Source: DASPKM01 sp036402175 | Lineage (GTDB): Bacteria > Bacteroidota > Bacteroidia > Chitinophagales > Chitinophagaceae | Direction: 5' to 3' | Assembly: GCA_036402175.1 (NCBI GenBank) | Contig: DASWTK010000054.1 | Coordinates: 1 to 64,000 of the forward strand | Length of the DNA: 64,000 bases | Shown here: positions 7,371-15,518 of the stretch, piece by piece | How the letters are laid out: each line of letters begins with the position of its first letter | Position numbering within the stretch: the first letter of the stretch is position 1 | Notes under the pieces: model-generated | What the model was told of the DNA's origin: nothing | The model's input: the letters and a program-made list of their open reading frames with translations, nothing else | Database searches by the model: none | Position numbers and translations under genes: made by a program

Positions 7371-9533
7371 ATGAGAAGACTTCTTGTTCTCCTGATCTTA
7401 TGTTTCAGCATGCTTCGTTCGGTTGCCGATGAAGGCATGTGGCTTCCTTTGCTGCTTGGTCAACAGGTATATAATGACATGGTGAAAAAGGGCCTCAAGC
7501 TTTCAAAAGAACAGTTATACAGTATGAATAAGGCTTCGGTGAAGGATGCCATAATAATATTCAGCGGTTTTTGCACAGGCGAGATTGTAAGCAATGAGGG
7601 ACTGATCTTCACAAATCATCATTGTGGTTATGATGCCATTGCCGCTGCCAGTTCGGTCGAGAGGAATTATCTCAAAAACGGATTCTGGGCGAAAAGCAAA
7701 CAGGAGGAAATCCCATCCCAGGGACTTTATGCTGAGTTTCTATTGCGTATTGAAGATGTGACAAAGGAAGTGGAGCAGGCGGCACAGGGATTGGCAGGTA
7801 CGGAAAGAACGGCAAAGGTACAAGAGGCCATAACTGCGATCAACAAGCGATATAGCGACGCCGAAAAATCAATCAGCGCCAGGGTGAGTTCATTGTTCAG
7901 GGGAAACCAGTTCCTGGTGTTTGTTTACCAGCGGTTCAATGATGTACGACTGGTAGGGGCTCCTCCTGAAAGCATCGGCAAGTATGGTGGCGACACAGAC
8001 AACTGGGAATGGCCACGACATACCGGTGATTTTTCGGTATTCAGGGTTTATGCGGGCAAAGCTGGCCAGCCGGCAGACTATTCCACAGAAAATATCCCCT
8101 TGAAACCAAAACATTTTCTTCCCGTTTCTCTAAAGGGTGTGAAGGAAGGAGATTTCGCTATGATGTGGGGTTATCCGGGCAGCACCAACAGGTATGAAAC
8201 TTCAATGGGGATAAAACAGAAAATTGAAATTGATAATCCTACGTTGGTGAAGTTGCGCGACATGCGTTTAAAATATATGTTCGAGGAAATGAAAAAGGAT
8301 CCCGCTATAAAACTTCAGCTTGCGGGTGATTATGCAAACATTGCCAATTATTGGAAGTTTTATGATGGCGAGAGCAAGCAATTGGTGAAGTACGATGTGT
8401 ACGCGCAGAAGAAGAAACAGGAAGACGCATATGCGAGCTGGGCGAAAGGCAAACCGGAATTTGAAAATGTATTTGCGGAATGGCCAAAGATATACGACGC
8501 ATGGCGCCCTTACAGCAAACACCGTGTATTTATAAATGAAGGCATAATGGGCTCACCGCTTCTGGCGTTCGCATCCACATTGATGCAGGTGGAGAACGCA
8601 ATTGTAAAGCAGGGAAGTTCCGCTGACATCAGTAAGGCGGTATCAGCGGCCGACAAAGCACGGACCGAATTTATTAAAAATGAGAACCAGGCGTCGGACC
8701 GGAATATAATGGCCGCTGCTCTTGAAATGTATTACAATGAGGTTGAAAAAAGCCAGCATCCGATTGGGTATTTCGAAGCTGTGAAAGGATCATATGGCGA
8801 TCTGAAGGACCCGAATACTTTTAAAAAATACGCGGCAGCGGTTTTTGCCAATACAATGATCCTGGATGAAGAAAAATGGAAATCATTTGTAAAGAATCCC
8901 ACGGCCAATGTACTGCAGGAAGATCCTGCTTTTGCCGCGGCAACGGCTTTTGTAAAGAACTGGCAAAGCAAATACCTGCAGTATTTCCAGACGTACACAT
9001 CAAAAAATAACGAGTTTGCCAGACTATACCTGAAAGGGATTATGCAGAAAGACACGGTAAGGGCTAAGCTGATGTATCCGGACGCCACTTTTACCATGCG
9101 CGTTACTTACGGGCAGGTCAAAGCCTATAAGCCCAGGGATGCTGTGACGTACGATTATGTAACTACCATGAAAGGTGTACTTGATAAATATAAACCCGGC
9201 GATTATGAGTTTGATCTGCCGCAGCAGTTGGTTGAACTTGCCCGGAAGAAAGATTTTGGTCAATATATTGACAAGCAGCGCAACGACCTGGTAGTTGGCT
9301 TCATTACAACAAACGATATCACCGGAGGAAATTCAGGCTCTCCGGTTATCAATGGGAACGGCGAACTGATTGGGTTGGTATTTGATGGAAACTATGAAGC
9401 GCTGAGTCATAAAATTGCATACGATAAAGACCTCAACCGTTCGATCTGTGTTGATGTTCGTTACGTGCTTTGGTGTATCGACAAATTAGGCAACGCACAG
9501 AATATTATCAGGGAACTAAAACTTGTAAAATAA
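7371..9533 (+). CDS. S46 family dipeptidyl-peptidase, DPP7-type
   Basis: A 720-aa periplasmic serine peptidase with a signal peptide ending near residue 19 (SVADEGMW). The chymotrypsin-like catalytic motifs are TNHHCGY (catalytic His at about 84) and GGNSGSPV with nucleophile Ser655. In the S46 family the residue 18 positions after this Ser sets specificity: Gly in DPP7 (hydrophobic P1) and Arg in DPP11 (acidic P1). Here residue 673 is Gly, in VFDGNYEA, so DPP7-like specificity is predicted. Such enzymes feed dipeptides to cells that use peptides as nutrients. Monocistronic, followed by a strong hairpin at 9679-9699. Confidence 0.92.
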   Translation: MRRLLVLLILCFSMLRSVADEGMWLPLLLGQQVYNDMVKKGLKLSKEQLYSMNKASVKDAIIIFSGFCTGEIVSNEGLIFTNHHCGYDAIAAASSVERNYLKNGFWAKSKQEEIPSQGLYAEFLLRIEDVTKEVEQAAQGLAGTERTAKVQEAITAINKRYSDAEKSISARVSSLFRGNQFLVFVYQRFNDVRLVGAPPESIGKYGGDTDNWEWPRHTGDFSVFRVYAGKAGQPADYSTENIPLKPKHFLPVSLKGVKEGDFAMMWGYPGSTNRYETSMGIKQKIEIDNPTLVKLRDMRLKYMFEEMKKDPAIKLQLAGDYANIANYWKFYDGESKQLVKYDVYAQKKKQEDAYASWAKGKPEFENVFAEWPKIYDAWRPYSKHRVFINEGIMGSPLLAFASTLMQVENAIVKQGSSADISKAVSAADKARTEFIKNENQASDRNIMAAALEMYYNEVEKSQHPIGYFEAVKGSYGDLKDPNTFKKYAAAVFANTMILDEEKWKSFVKNPTANVLQEDPAFAAATAFVKNWQSKYLQYFQTYTSKNNEFARLYLKGIMQKDTVRAKLMYPDATFTMRVTYGQVKAYKPRDAVTYDYVTTMKGVLDKYKPGDYEFDLPQQLVELARKKDFGQYIDKQRNDLVVGFITTNDITGGNSGSPVINGNGELIGLVFDGNYEALSHKIAYDKDLNRSICVDVRYVLWCIDKLGNAQNIIRELKLVK

Positions 9534-9678
9534 CAGAAGGCATCTCTTTATCACAATTAACTGAAGCGAGGGCTAGTTGCCAGATTATTTACGCTACCTA
9601 ATTACAGTTTGATCTATGTCTTTTGTGAATTGATCTTACCCCGAAGCGCCATTTTACAACTAACCACGTTATAAAAAA

Positions 9679-9710
9679 AGAGCGGACACCGTCCGCTCTC
9701 TTTTTATAAA
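9679..9710. terminator. Bidirectional intrinsic terminator
   Basis: A perfect 9-bp stem AGAGCGGAC (9679-9687) / GTCCGCTCT (9691-9699) with an ACC loop, A-run on one side and CTTTTTAT on the other. It can serve the S46 peptidase gene on the plus strand and the convergent OmpA-like gene. Confidence 0.85.
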
Positions 9711-9750
9711 AATCCGTGTAATCCACCAAATCCCTCCAAAATCCGTGATC
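9708..9750 (+). repeat. Short-word repeat, AATCC family
   Basis: Four AATCC words spaced about 9-10 nt apart, two of them the longer AAATCCGTG, lie between the terminator and the 3' end of the OmpA-like gene. Resembles the other intergenic word repeats in this window. Confidence 0.5.
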
Positions 9751-9762
9751 TACTTCAATCAC

Positions 9763-10815
9763 TTATTTATTCATCGAAGGATTACCAATTGCCTTATAAT
9801 AAGTATCTGCCTTAGGACTGATAATAATCTGGAAATCCTTATTCGCAGGTGTTGTACCTGTTGATGTCTGATTATTTACAAGAATCCTAGATTTTGCCAC
9901 ACCTTCATCAACCAGTTTCTTAGCAATCGCGCTGCTTCTTGCCATATTCAATGACCATGTTGCAGAAGCGGAAGTTGTTGATTTCTTCGATGGGCTGCTG
10001 CTGTAAGTCCTTGACTTGCTTTCTGATTTACGTGCAGTAGATTTAGCAGCATAAGACTTTGTAGCCGACTTCTTAGCGTAAGTACCACTTGTTTTTGTTT
10101 TTGTGGTAGCTGTTTTTACCTTAACATCTCCATCAGCATCTGCCTTGATCTTGGTCTTATCATCTTTATACTTAACATCTCCATCATCATCAGTTTTCAT
10201 CTTTGCGTCATCTTTCTGAGCTGGAGGATTAGTAGTTTGATCGTTGGCCATAGTAACATCTGATGTTGGAGTTGAACCGGAAGCCATGTCGGTATAATAT
10301 CCCGGTGTGCTGGCGATATCAATTTCAACATTCGGGTTTTCTTTTACAACCTGCGCCAACTGAGCAAGAATGTCTGCTCCTTTAGTGCTGAGCCTGGAAC
10401 TTCCACTTGTGAACAGGGTCTTTTCAGTAAGGTTAACTGTGATCCTGCCATTCGCAGTAGTGATGTTCTCAGATCCGATAAGGTCATCCAGCTGAGAATG
10501 CAATTGCTGATGAACCTGCTCGGTAGTTTTCATGCCCTCATCATAGAAAGCCTGGAAACTATTCCATCTTGTTTGTTGACCGGAAACCCATGTATTGGTG
10601 CTGTCAAGACGGGTTTTAAGTGTAGTTCTTTCAGATTCCAGCGTAGCAATATTCTGTTGCATTGTAGTGCCGGTCTCTTTAAGCTGTGCATTTTCAGTTT
10701 GAAGTTGCGTGATCGTGTTTTGTGCCTCGGTGTATTTTTTCTTGGCTACGCAGGAAGTCATCAGGACTACCACGGCCAATCCGTACACAGTTTTAAGTGA
10801 TAAATACTTTTTCAT
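9763..10815 (-). CDS. OmpA/MotB-domain lipoprotein with a 110-residue disordered insertion
   Basis: A 350-aa outer-membrane lipoprotein (lipobox MTSC, Cys22) starting at the ATG at 10815; the frame extends to 10920 but only this start gives a signal peptide. A coiled coil spans residues 30-75. An OmpA-C-like peptidoglycan-binding domain starts at about 128 (LFTSGSSRLSTKGADILAQLA) and reaches the Asp-containing loop TPGYYTD. It is then interrupted at 177-286 by a charged low-complexity stretch with repeats of DDGDVK/KTK and many Ser/Lys, and resumes at WSLNMARSSAIAKKL, which keeps the MotB-type WxLxxxR pattern. Probable role: linking the outer membrane to peptidoglycan. Confidence 0.78.
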   Translation of the reverse strand: MKKYLSLKTVYGLAVVVLMTSCVAKKKYTEAQNTITQLQTENAQLKETGTTMQQNIATLESERTTLKTRLDSTNTWVSGQQTRWNSFQAFYDEGMKTTEQVHQQLHSQLDDLIGSENITTANGRITVNLTEKTLFTSGSSRLSTKGADILAQLAQVVKENPNVEIDIASTPGYYTDMASGSTPTSDVTMANDQTTNPPAQKDDAKMKTDDDGDVKYKDDKTKIKADADGDVKVKTATTKTKTSGTYAKKSATKSYAAKSTARKSESKSRTYSSSPSKKSTTSASATWSLNMARSSAIAKKLVDEGVAKSRILVNNQTSTGTTPANKDFQIIISPKADTYYKAIGNPSMNK

Positions 10816-10967
10816 ACAATAACTTTTTTTAACGTGAAGGAATCTCTCACTTGCATTACTGAAAATCTGTGCCAAAAAGTTAAAAATGCACGAATAAGGC
10901 ATTTTAATTTTTTTGCACATTGCAAAAAATGTATTTGCCTGATAGTTGAGTCTGGTAAATGGCGGGC

Positions 10968-11654
10968 TTATCCGATGAACCTCCTGATATGATATGCAAT
11001 CAGCGAAGAGTCTGCTTGTTCAACCGGATGAGAAGTGCCCGGCAAAATTGCAAGTTGCGCATCTGGAAGTGTTTGATAAACGCTGACAGTTTCATTCAGT
11101 GATACCATTTTATCACGATCTCCCAGCATTATTAATGAAGGTGATTGAATGTTGGCAAAATCTTCTGCAGACAATGGATTTGTTTGACCCATTTCAGTCA
11201 GCATCGCTGCTGTTTTATTTAATAAGTTCTTCCATCTTTCATTTCCGTGCCGTTCACTGAGCTGTCGCGCGAATGCGGGCACTTTTTGTTCGATTAAATT
11301 TGGTTGAAGCATCTTACTTTCTTTGGATGCTGTTGCTTCATCCCAATGAAACTTTGTACCCAGTGTTATTATTTTTCCCGAGTGACCGGAATGCCTTGCC
11401 ATATACATTGCCACATATCCACCCATACTGTAACCGAAAATGTTGATGGCCTGCTTCAGCTGAAGGCCATTTATAAAAGAACTGACCTGTTCAGCAAAAC
11501 CCTCAATCGAAAAAGATTTATCAACCTCAGGATCTTTTCCGTGACCATAAAAGTCCATTGTATAAACAGTCATATCCTTAGACAGCTGTTTTTTCAGATC
11601 ATCAAACTGACCTGCCGATCCGGTTGCTCCATGTAATAATAAAACTGGATTCAT
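10968..11654 (-). CDS. Alpha/beta hydrolase
   Basis: A 228-aa single-domain alpha/beta hydrolase. The sequence shows the oxyanion segment LLHGATGS at the very N-terminus, the nucleophile elbow GYSMGG (Ser near 87), the acid in LGDRDKMV and the catalytic His in GTSHPVEQ. The frame is open to 11714, but the ATG at 11654 is chosen because family members start just before the HG motif. The substrate cannot be read from the sequence; the family includes esterases, lactonases and C-C hydrolases. Monocistronic. Confidence 0.85.
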   Translation of the reverse strand: MNPVLLLHGATGSAGQFDDLKKQLSKDMTVYTMDFYGHGKDPEVDKSFSIEGFAEQVSSFINGLQLKQAINIFGYSMGGYVAMYMARHSGHSGKIITLGTKFHWDEATASKESKMLQPNLIEQKVPAFARQLSERHGNERWKNLLNKTAAMLTEMGQTNPLSAEDFANIQSPSLIMLGDRDKMVSLNETVSVYQTLPDAQLAILPGTSHPVEQADSSLIAYHIRRFIG

Positions 11655-11814
11655 AAAATGAAGATAGTGTGTCAGATAATAATGATGGTGTAGTCTGGGA
11701 ATAAATTTACACATGAGTCAACATCTGATTCATATACAAGGCGGGGTCTGGTTTTTGTTGTTAGTACATTTAGCCCGCAATTAAAATATTCAGGTCGGCA
11801 GACCGTCAGTGAGG

Positions 11815-11841
11815 AACCATCCTTTCGGGATGGTTTTTTTT
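11815..11841 (+). terminator. Intrinsic terminator of an unassigned short transcript
   Basis: An 8-bp stem AACCATCC (11815-11822) / GGATGGTT (11828-11835), loop TTTCG, then a run of T. The T-run makes it work on the plus strand only. No plus-strand gene ends here: the left neighbour is transcribed away, so it must end a short upstream transcript or act in the leader of the lipoprotein gene at 11908. A smaller hairpin GGTC-ggca-GACC lies just upstream at 11793-11804. Confidence 0.65.
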
Positions 11842-11907
11842 ATTATGATGTGGCAAGGAGTTTGGGTTTGTTTCCAGAAGATTCATTAACCAGCAAAACA
11901 TTCAAAT

Positions 11908-12159
11908 ATGAAACAGGTTTTAGCAGCTTTAGCGATCTTATTCGGTTTGGGGTTAACGGCATGTAATAATAATGGAGGAAGTACAACCACCGGAGACACT
12001 ACCACCAGTATGGGCTCTGATACTTCACAAGCCATTTATGGAACAGCTAACCCAACAGACTCAGCCTTGTTTCCGTTAGATACTGTCAGAAAAACAATGG
12101 ATACTTCAAACAGGAAGATCGATACTGCACGGAAGAGGATTGATACGACCCGTAATTAG
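11908..12159 (+). CDS. Small lipoprotein with C-terminal heptad-like repeat
   Basis: An 83-aa lipoprotein (GLTAC, Cys19). The mature part is Thr/Ser/Gly/Asn-rich and ends in the repeated unit KIDTARKRIDTTRN, a short charged amphipathic stretch reminiscent of Lpp-type tails but without a terminal Lys. No family recognised. It precedes the NlpE-type lipoprotein by 64 nt on the same strand, so the two may be an operon; the neighbour has its own strong ribosome-binding site. Confidence 0.65.
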   Translation: MKQVLAALAILFGLGLTACNNNGGSTTTGDTTTSMGSDTSQAIYGTANPTDSALFPLDTVRKTMDTSNRKIDTARKRIDTTRN

Positions 12160-12223
12160 CATCAAATATTTCAGTTGCTGATTGGCATAGTTTTGACTTA
12201 AAATTTCCGGGAGGGAAAATTTT

Positions 12224-13027
12224 ATGAAAAATAGATGCCTGACCTGTCTGTTGGTTTTATTCATTTGGGCCTGTAATGCAAATACAGCGACAGATACAGC
12301 AACTTCTGTCAGGGATTCCGTTGGAACTATACCGGATACCATCAACCGGGATAATGGCAATTTTTCTTCATCACCCGGCGATACAACGTTATTTGGATTT
12401 TACCAGGGCGTTTTGCCTTGCAGGGATTGTCAGGGCATCCGGCATACGCTTTTGCTGAAAGATTCCGGTCAGTTCAAGCTGGAAGAATTTATACTGGGAA
12501 GAAATACTTTTCCGGGAAAATTCACCGGGAGATGGACGAAGCAGGGCGACAGTTTGCATTTGATATCGAACAATGAAAACATAGCAACTTATTATATTCA
12601 GGGAGATACCTTAAGAGTGAAATTCAGAAAAGGAGAACTGATAGCAGATTCCGTTGCAAAGAATTACTGGATTGCCAGGCAGCCCGACGCGTCGATGAAT
12701 AAGGTGTGGAGGCAAAAAATGCGCGAAGGAATCGATCTTTACGCCATTGGTAACGAACCATTCTGGAACCTGGAGATCGACAATGAAAAATCCATAGCGT
12801 TCAGAATTGCCGAATTGAAAAAGCCAATAACCTTTACCATAACCCAGCCTCATATCAATAAAGACAGCACCCATTATATGGCAGGTTCCGGAACTGATAA
12901 GCTGGAAGTGACTGTTTATAATGAGTTTTGCAACGATGGCATGAGCGATAATTACTATGAGTATCGCGTTCATGTTCGTTATAAAGGTGAGACTTATAAA
13001 GGCTGTGGCGTGAACTTCAGAAAATAA
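12224..13027 (+). CDS. NlpE-N domain plus COG3650-like domain lipoprotein
   Basis: A 267-aa lipoprotein (Cys17). Residues about 62-150 form an NlpE N-terminal-like domain: GFYQGVLPCRDCQGIRHTLLL with the CxxC of NlpE, then FTGRWTKQGDSLHL. The second half (YAIGNEPFWNLEI to YKGCGVNF) matches the COG3650-type domain of unknown function, with its typical CNDGMSDNYYEYRV. In enterobacteria NlpE is a surface sensor that signals lipoprotein or copper stress; no such pathway is shown here. GGGAGGGAA 8-14 nt before the ATG is a strong ribosome-binding site. Two shorter NlpE-like proteins occur at 57963-59017. Confidence 0.82.
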   Translation: MKNRCLTCLLVLFIWACNANTATDTATSVRDSVGTIPDTINRDNGNFSSSPGDTTLFGFYQGVLPCRDCQGIRHTLLLKDSGQFKLEEFILGRNTFPGKFTGRWTKQGDSLHLISNNENIATYYIQGDTLRVKFRKGELIADSVAKNYWIARQPDASMNKVWRQKMREGIDLYAIGNEPFWNLEIDNEKSIAFRIAELKKPITFTITQPHINKDSTHYMAGSGTDKLEVTVYNEFCNDGMSDNYYEYRVHVRYKGETYKGCGVNFRK

Positions 13028-13143
13028 TTAGTTCATTCAATACAGAATTTTCTGTTGTTCACAGCCTGAATGATGACCATCCTGGCCTATACCAGGGCTC
13101 AACCTTGCAGATGACCCTGAGACGGGCTAATTAATCTATACGA

Positions 13144-13530
13144 TTATTTTTTCTCTGCCTCTTTAACCAGCAAATAGCGGGTCATAAAAATTCCTGAACC
13201 ATTTTGTCCCGGGCTTAATGTCATTGGGATGGTAGCATGAAGTTTCCAGCCTGAATCTGTATATGATTTTAAGGTTTGGAGAATGCCGCTTTCGTTTAAT
13301 TTGATGTTCTTGAAATTTATTCCGGTCATGCTGAAAAGATTTTCAAGATCCTTTTCTTCCTGGGAACCGTCCTCTTTTGTTATGATCATCTTAGAACGAC
13401 CTAAGCCACCACCAACAACAGATTCGATGGTTGTAATGTGCATGAATTTCGATTCGGTTGGTGGTTGTTGGGCAAATGCGCCGGTAGAAAGACAAACGAT
13501 GATCGCAATTGCGGGTAATAATTTTTTCAT
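13144..13530 (-). CDS. Secreted protein of unknown function
   Basis: A 128-aa protein with a clear signal peptide (cleavage after GAFAQ, near residue 21). The mature part has a predicted two-domain beta-rich pattern with GGGLGRSKMIITKEDG in the first half and WKLHATIPM near the end. No family recognised. Its neighbour on the same strand, the lamin-tail protein, ends the previous region at 13562, leaving 31 nt between them, so it may be co-transcribed as the second gene. Confidence 0.6.
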   Translation of the reverse strand: MKKLLPAIAIIVCLSTGAFAQQPPTESKFMHITTIESVVGGGLGRSKMIITKEDGSQEEKDLENLFSMTGINFKNIKLNESGILQTLKSYTDSGWKLHATIPMTLSPGQNGSGIFMTRYLLVKEAEKK

Positions 13531-13561
13531 GATGTGTTTGATTTAGGTTTCGCAAGATAAC

Positions 13562-15268
13562 CTAAAACCTGCCGGCAAGTGTGACAGTATTCTTAAAATT
13601 CGCGGTATTGCCCTGCAGATCATACAGCCCGGTAAAAATTATATAAATACCCGCCGGTAATTTATAACCCCTTGAATCAAGTCCATCCCAACGAACCATT
13701 CCTTTTTCAGATAAGGTTATATTCCTGCAAAGATTTCTTACAGCCACCCCTTTAATATCAAAAATGGTGATGGACGCAACAGTATTCGGGACACTCAGGT
13801 GATAATTTATAAAACAAAAATCATCCAGGCCGTCATTATCCGGTGAAAATACTTTTGGGATGACCTCAATCTTTCCCGAAGTAGTTTGAGCTTTTCTGTA
13901 CTGGGAGTTGACATATGTCGGCGTTCCATAACCCGCATCTGTGGACGCAGATGTCCAGTTGTTTTTATCCTGTGTGCGGCCTGAGGGATCGATCCGTTCA
14001 AGCGCCACACCTTCCCGTTTGCTTATCAAAGCGAAATGCCATTTTTCATCATAGGCCAATTCATCTACCGTTAAACCATGATTGTTCATGAGTACAACTG
14101 TTCCTTTGTCGTCGGGCAATGACGGCAATTTTCCTGAAATAATTTGTGGCGGGTTTTTTACAAAGTATTGCGATTGCACAATAACGCCGTCTGCTGTAAA
14201 CAGCAAATGATCAGAGGGAAAAAAATAGAAGGGAATTTCGCTTAGCCGGTTTAGGTCGCCAATCATGCCTGTGGTATTTCTGTTTGCAACATAAAGCGCA
14301 GCGGCATCAAATACTTTATTGCTCCTGTTGAAAAGTTCAATGTAATCTGTTCCTGGTGCAAGCGGATTAAAAAGAACTTCGTTAATTATAATTTCATTGG
14401 ACGCTGATTCAGATGCTAATCCCGCTTTGGCCGTGTTGCTGAACCCGATACTGTTTCCCGCGCAATCGGTGGCCCCGGTTACCGTCAGCGTATAAACAGA
14501 ATCTCTCGAAAGTACAAAGGCCAGTTTCAGATTTACCTGGTTGAATAACGGACCGGTGAGTGAAGCCTGCACAGGATAGATATTATTGTCGATTTTGTAT
14601 GCACTGGTATTTGTGGCACTGATGCTATCCAATGGTTCATCAAATAATAAAACGATTGTGACGCTGTCCGCAGCGTACGTGCGGATTAACGAGGGAGGTA
14701 TTGTATCCCGGTTGATTGCTTCCGCCGAATTCTTTTTGCCGGGCGTTCCACCGGATTGATCCCTGCTGGCTATCCAGTTATCTTTTCCGCCGCATGGATT
14801 ATGAACATCTATCATTTCCAGCGACCATCCACCTTCGCTTTTTACGGCATTGCGGAACCAGCCTGTTTCGTAGGAAACAGCATGGATGATACTTCCGTCA
14901 GGAGCTATCAGCCAGATCATGTCGCCATCATTATTAAGCGAAGGAAAACCTGTTATGCCTACCGCAGTTGAAATGAGTGTAAACGCGGCAAGAGCAGCCG
15001 AAGGGCAGATGACTACACAACTATCTGGCTGAAGAAGGAAATTGACTGAAACAGTTCCCACACTGCTGCCATCGGTGATCTTCCAATTGCGCAGATTGAT
15101 GATATCGGATGAATTATTTCTGAGTTCAATAAATTCAGATGAGGGCAGCCCTTGTGACGGACTCGGATCCGGCAGCAACTCATGGATCACAACATCGAAC
15201 CGTTTAGCTGTCTGGCTGAATACAAAGCCATTACAAAAGAGGAGAAGGAGCAAAAGAAATATATTCAT
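13562..15268 (-). CDS. Lamin-tail domain surface protein with T9SS type-B C-terminal domain
   Basis: A 568-aa secreted protein with signal peptide. Domain order as read: lamin-tail domain 1 (VIHELLPDPSP..EFIELRN to about residue 150), a Big_5/SbsA Ig-like domain (about 185-290, starting TIPPSLIRTY), lamin-tail domain 2 (IIINEVLFNPLAPGTDYIELFNRS to about 440), and a gliding-motility-type C-terminal domain (VFSPDNDGLDDFCFINY..GIYIIFTG, last 95 residues). That last domain is the type-B signal for secretion by the type IX system. Lamin-tail domains occur on surface proteins and nucleases; no nuclease domain is present here. Probably a cell-surface adhesin or scaffold. Confidence 0.85.
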   Translation of the reverse strand: MNIFLLLLLLFCNGFVFSQTAKRFDVVIHELLPDPSPSQGLPSSEFIELRNNSSDIINLRNWKITDGSSVGTVSVNFLLQPDSCVVICPSAALAAFTLISTAVGITGFPSLNNDGDMIWLIAPDGSIIHAVSYETGWFRNAVKSEGGWSLEMIDVHNPCGGKDNWIASRDQSGGTPGKKNSAEAINRDTIPPSLIRTYAADSVTIVLLFDEPLDSISATNTSAYKIDNNIYPVQASLTGPLFNQVNLKLAFVLSRDSVYTLTVTGATDCAGNSIGFSNTAKAGLASESASNEIIINEVLFNPLAPGTDYIELFNRSNKVFDAAALYVANRNTTGMIGDLNRLSEIPFYFFPSDHLLFTADGVIVQSQYFVKNPPQIISGKLPSLPDDKGTVVLMNNHGLTVDELAYDEKWHFALISKREGVALERIDPSGRTQDKNNWTSASTDAGYGTPTYVNSQYRKAQTTSGKIEVIPKVFSPDNDGLDDFCFINYHLSVPNTVASITIFDIKGVAVRNLCRNITLSEKGMVRWDGLDSRGYKLPAGIYIIFTGLYDLQGNTANFKNTVTLAGRF

Positions 15269-15335
15269 GGGTGTTGACTTCTAAAGCAAAACACCTTCTT
15301 TCCTTTAAACTCCGGATGGGTTAAAAAACATTTTA

Positions 15336-15367
15336 TTTGGATAAAATTCCCATTGCCATTATTTTTG
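15336..15367 (+). promoter_or_regulatory. Promoter of the asd leader
   Basis: -33 TTTG (15336-15339), 20-nt spacer, -7 TATTTTTG (15360-15367): an exact fit to the Bacteroidota consensus. The predicted transcript starts around 15372, at or just before the ATG of the leader ORF at 15375. No comparable promoter lies between the terminator and asd. Confidence 0.75.
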
Positions 15368-15374
15368 AGCCACG

Positions 15375-15431
15375 ATGTACAATTTTACGAAACAGACAAA
15401 ACGCATGAAACATTCCAATCCGGAAGGTTAG
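15375..15431 (+). CDS. Putative asd leader peptide
   Basis: An 18-codon ORF, MYNFTKQTKRMKHSNPEG, beginning 7 nt after the -7 element. It holds two Thr, three Lys and an internal Met within codons 5-12; threonine, lysine and methionine are the end products of the pathway that Asd feeds. The stop codon overlaps the GGAAGG segment that can pair with the 5' arm of the downstream terminator. The layout is what ribosome-mediated attenuation needs. There is no independent proof of translation, and a chance ORF cannot be excluded. Confidence 0.5.
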   Translation: MYNFTKQTKRMKHSNPEG

Positions 15432-15490
15432 CAATCGTTTTGTTTGTAACAGAATACTTGAAGGCCTTCCAGAGATGGAGGGCTTTTTTT
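15422..15490 (+). promoter_or_regulatory. Attenuator: antiterminator/terminator switch before asd
   Basis: Terminator stem GCCTTCCA (15464-15471) / TGGAGGGC (15476-15483) with a GAGA loop, one G-U pair, and a run of seven T (15484-15490). The alternative pairing is GGAAGGTT (15422-15429) with GGCCTTCC (15463-15470): six Watson-Crick pairs and two G-U, which would destroy the terminator. A ribosome at the leader stop codon would cover the first segment and allow termination; one stalled on the Thr/Lys/Met codons would leave it free. Confidence 0.6.
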
Positions 15491-15518
15491 ATTAATCACA
15501 AATTCATAAATCAGTAAA

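Noticed and set aside
11713..11784. 23-codon ORF before the orphan terminator as an attenuator leader
   Set aside because: No runs of codons for a related amino acid, no biosynthetic gene follows, and no good promoter precedes it.
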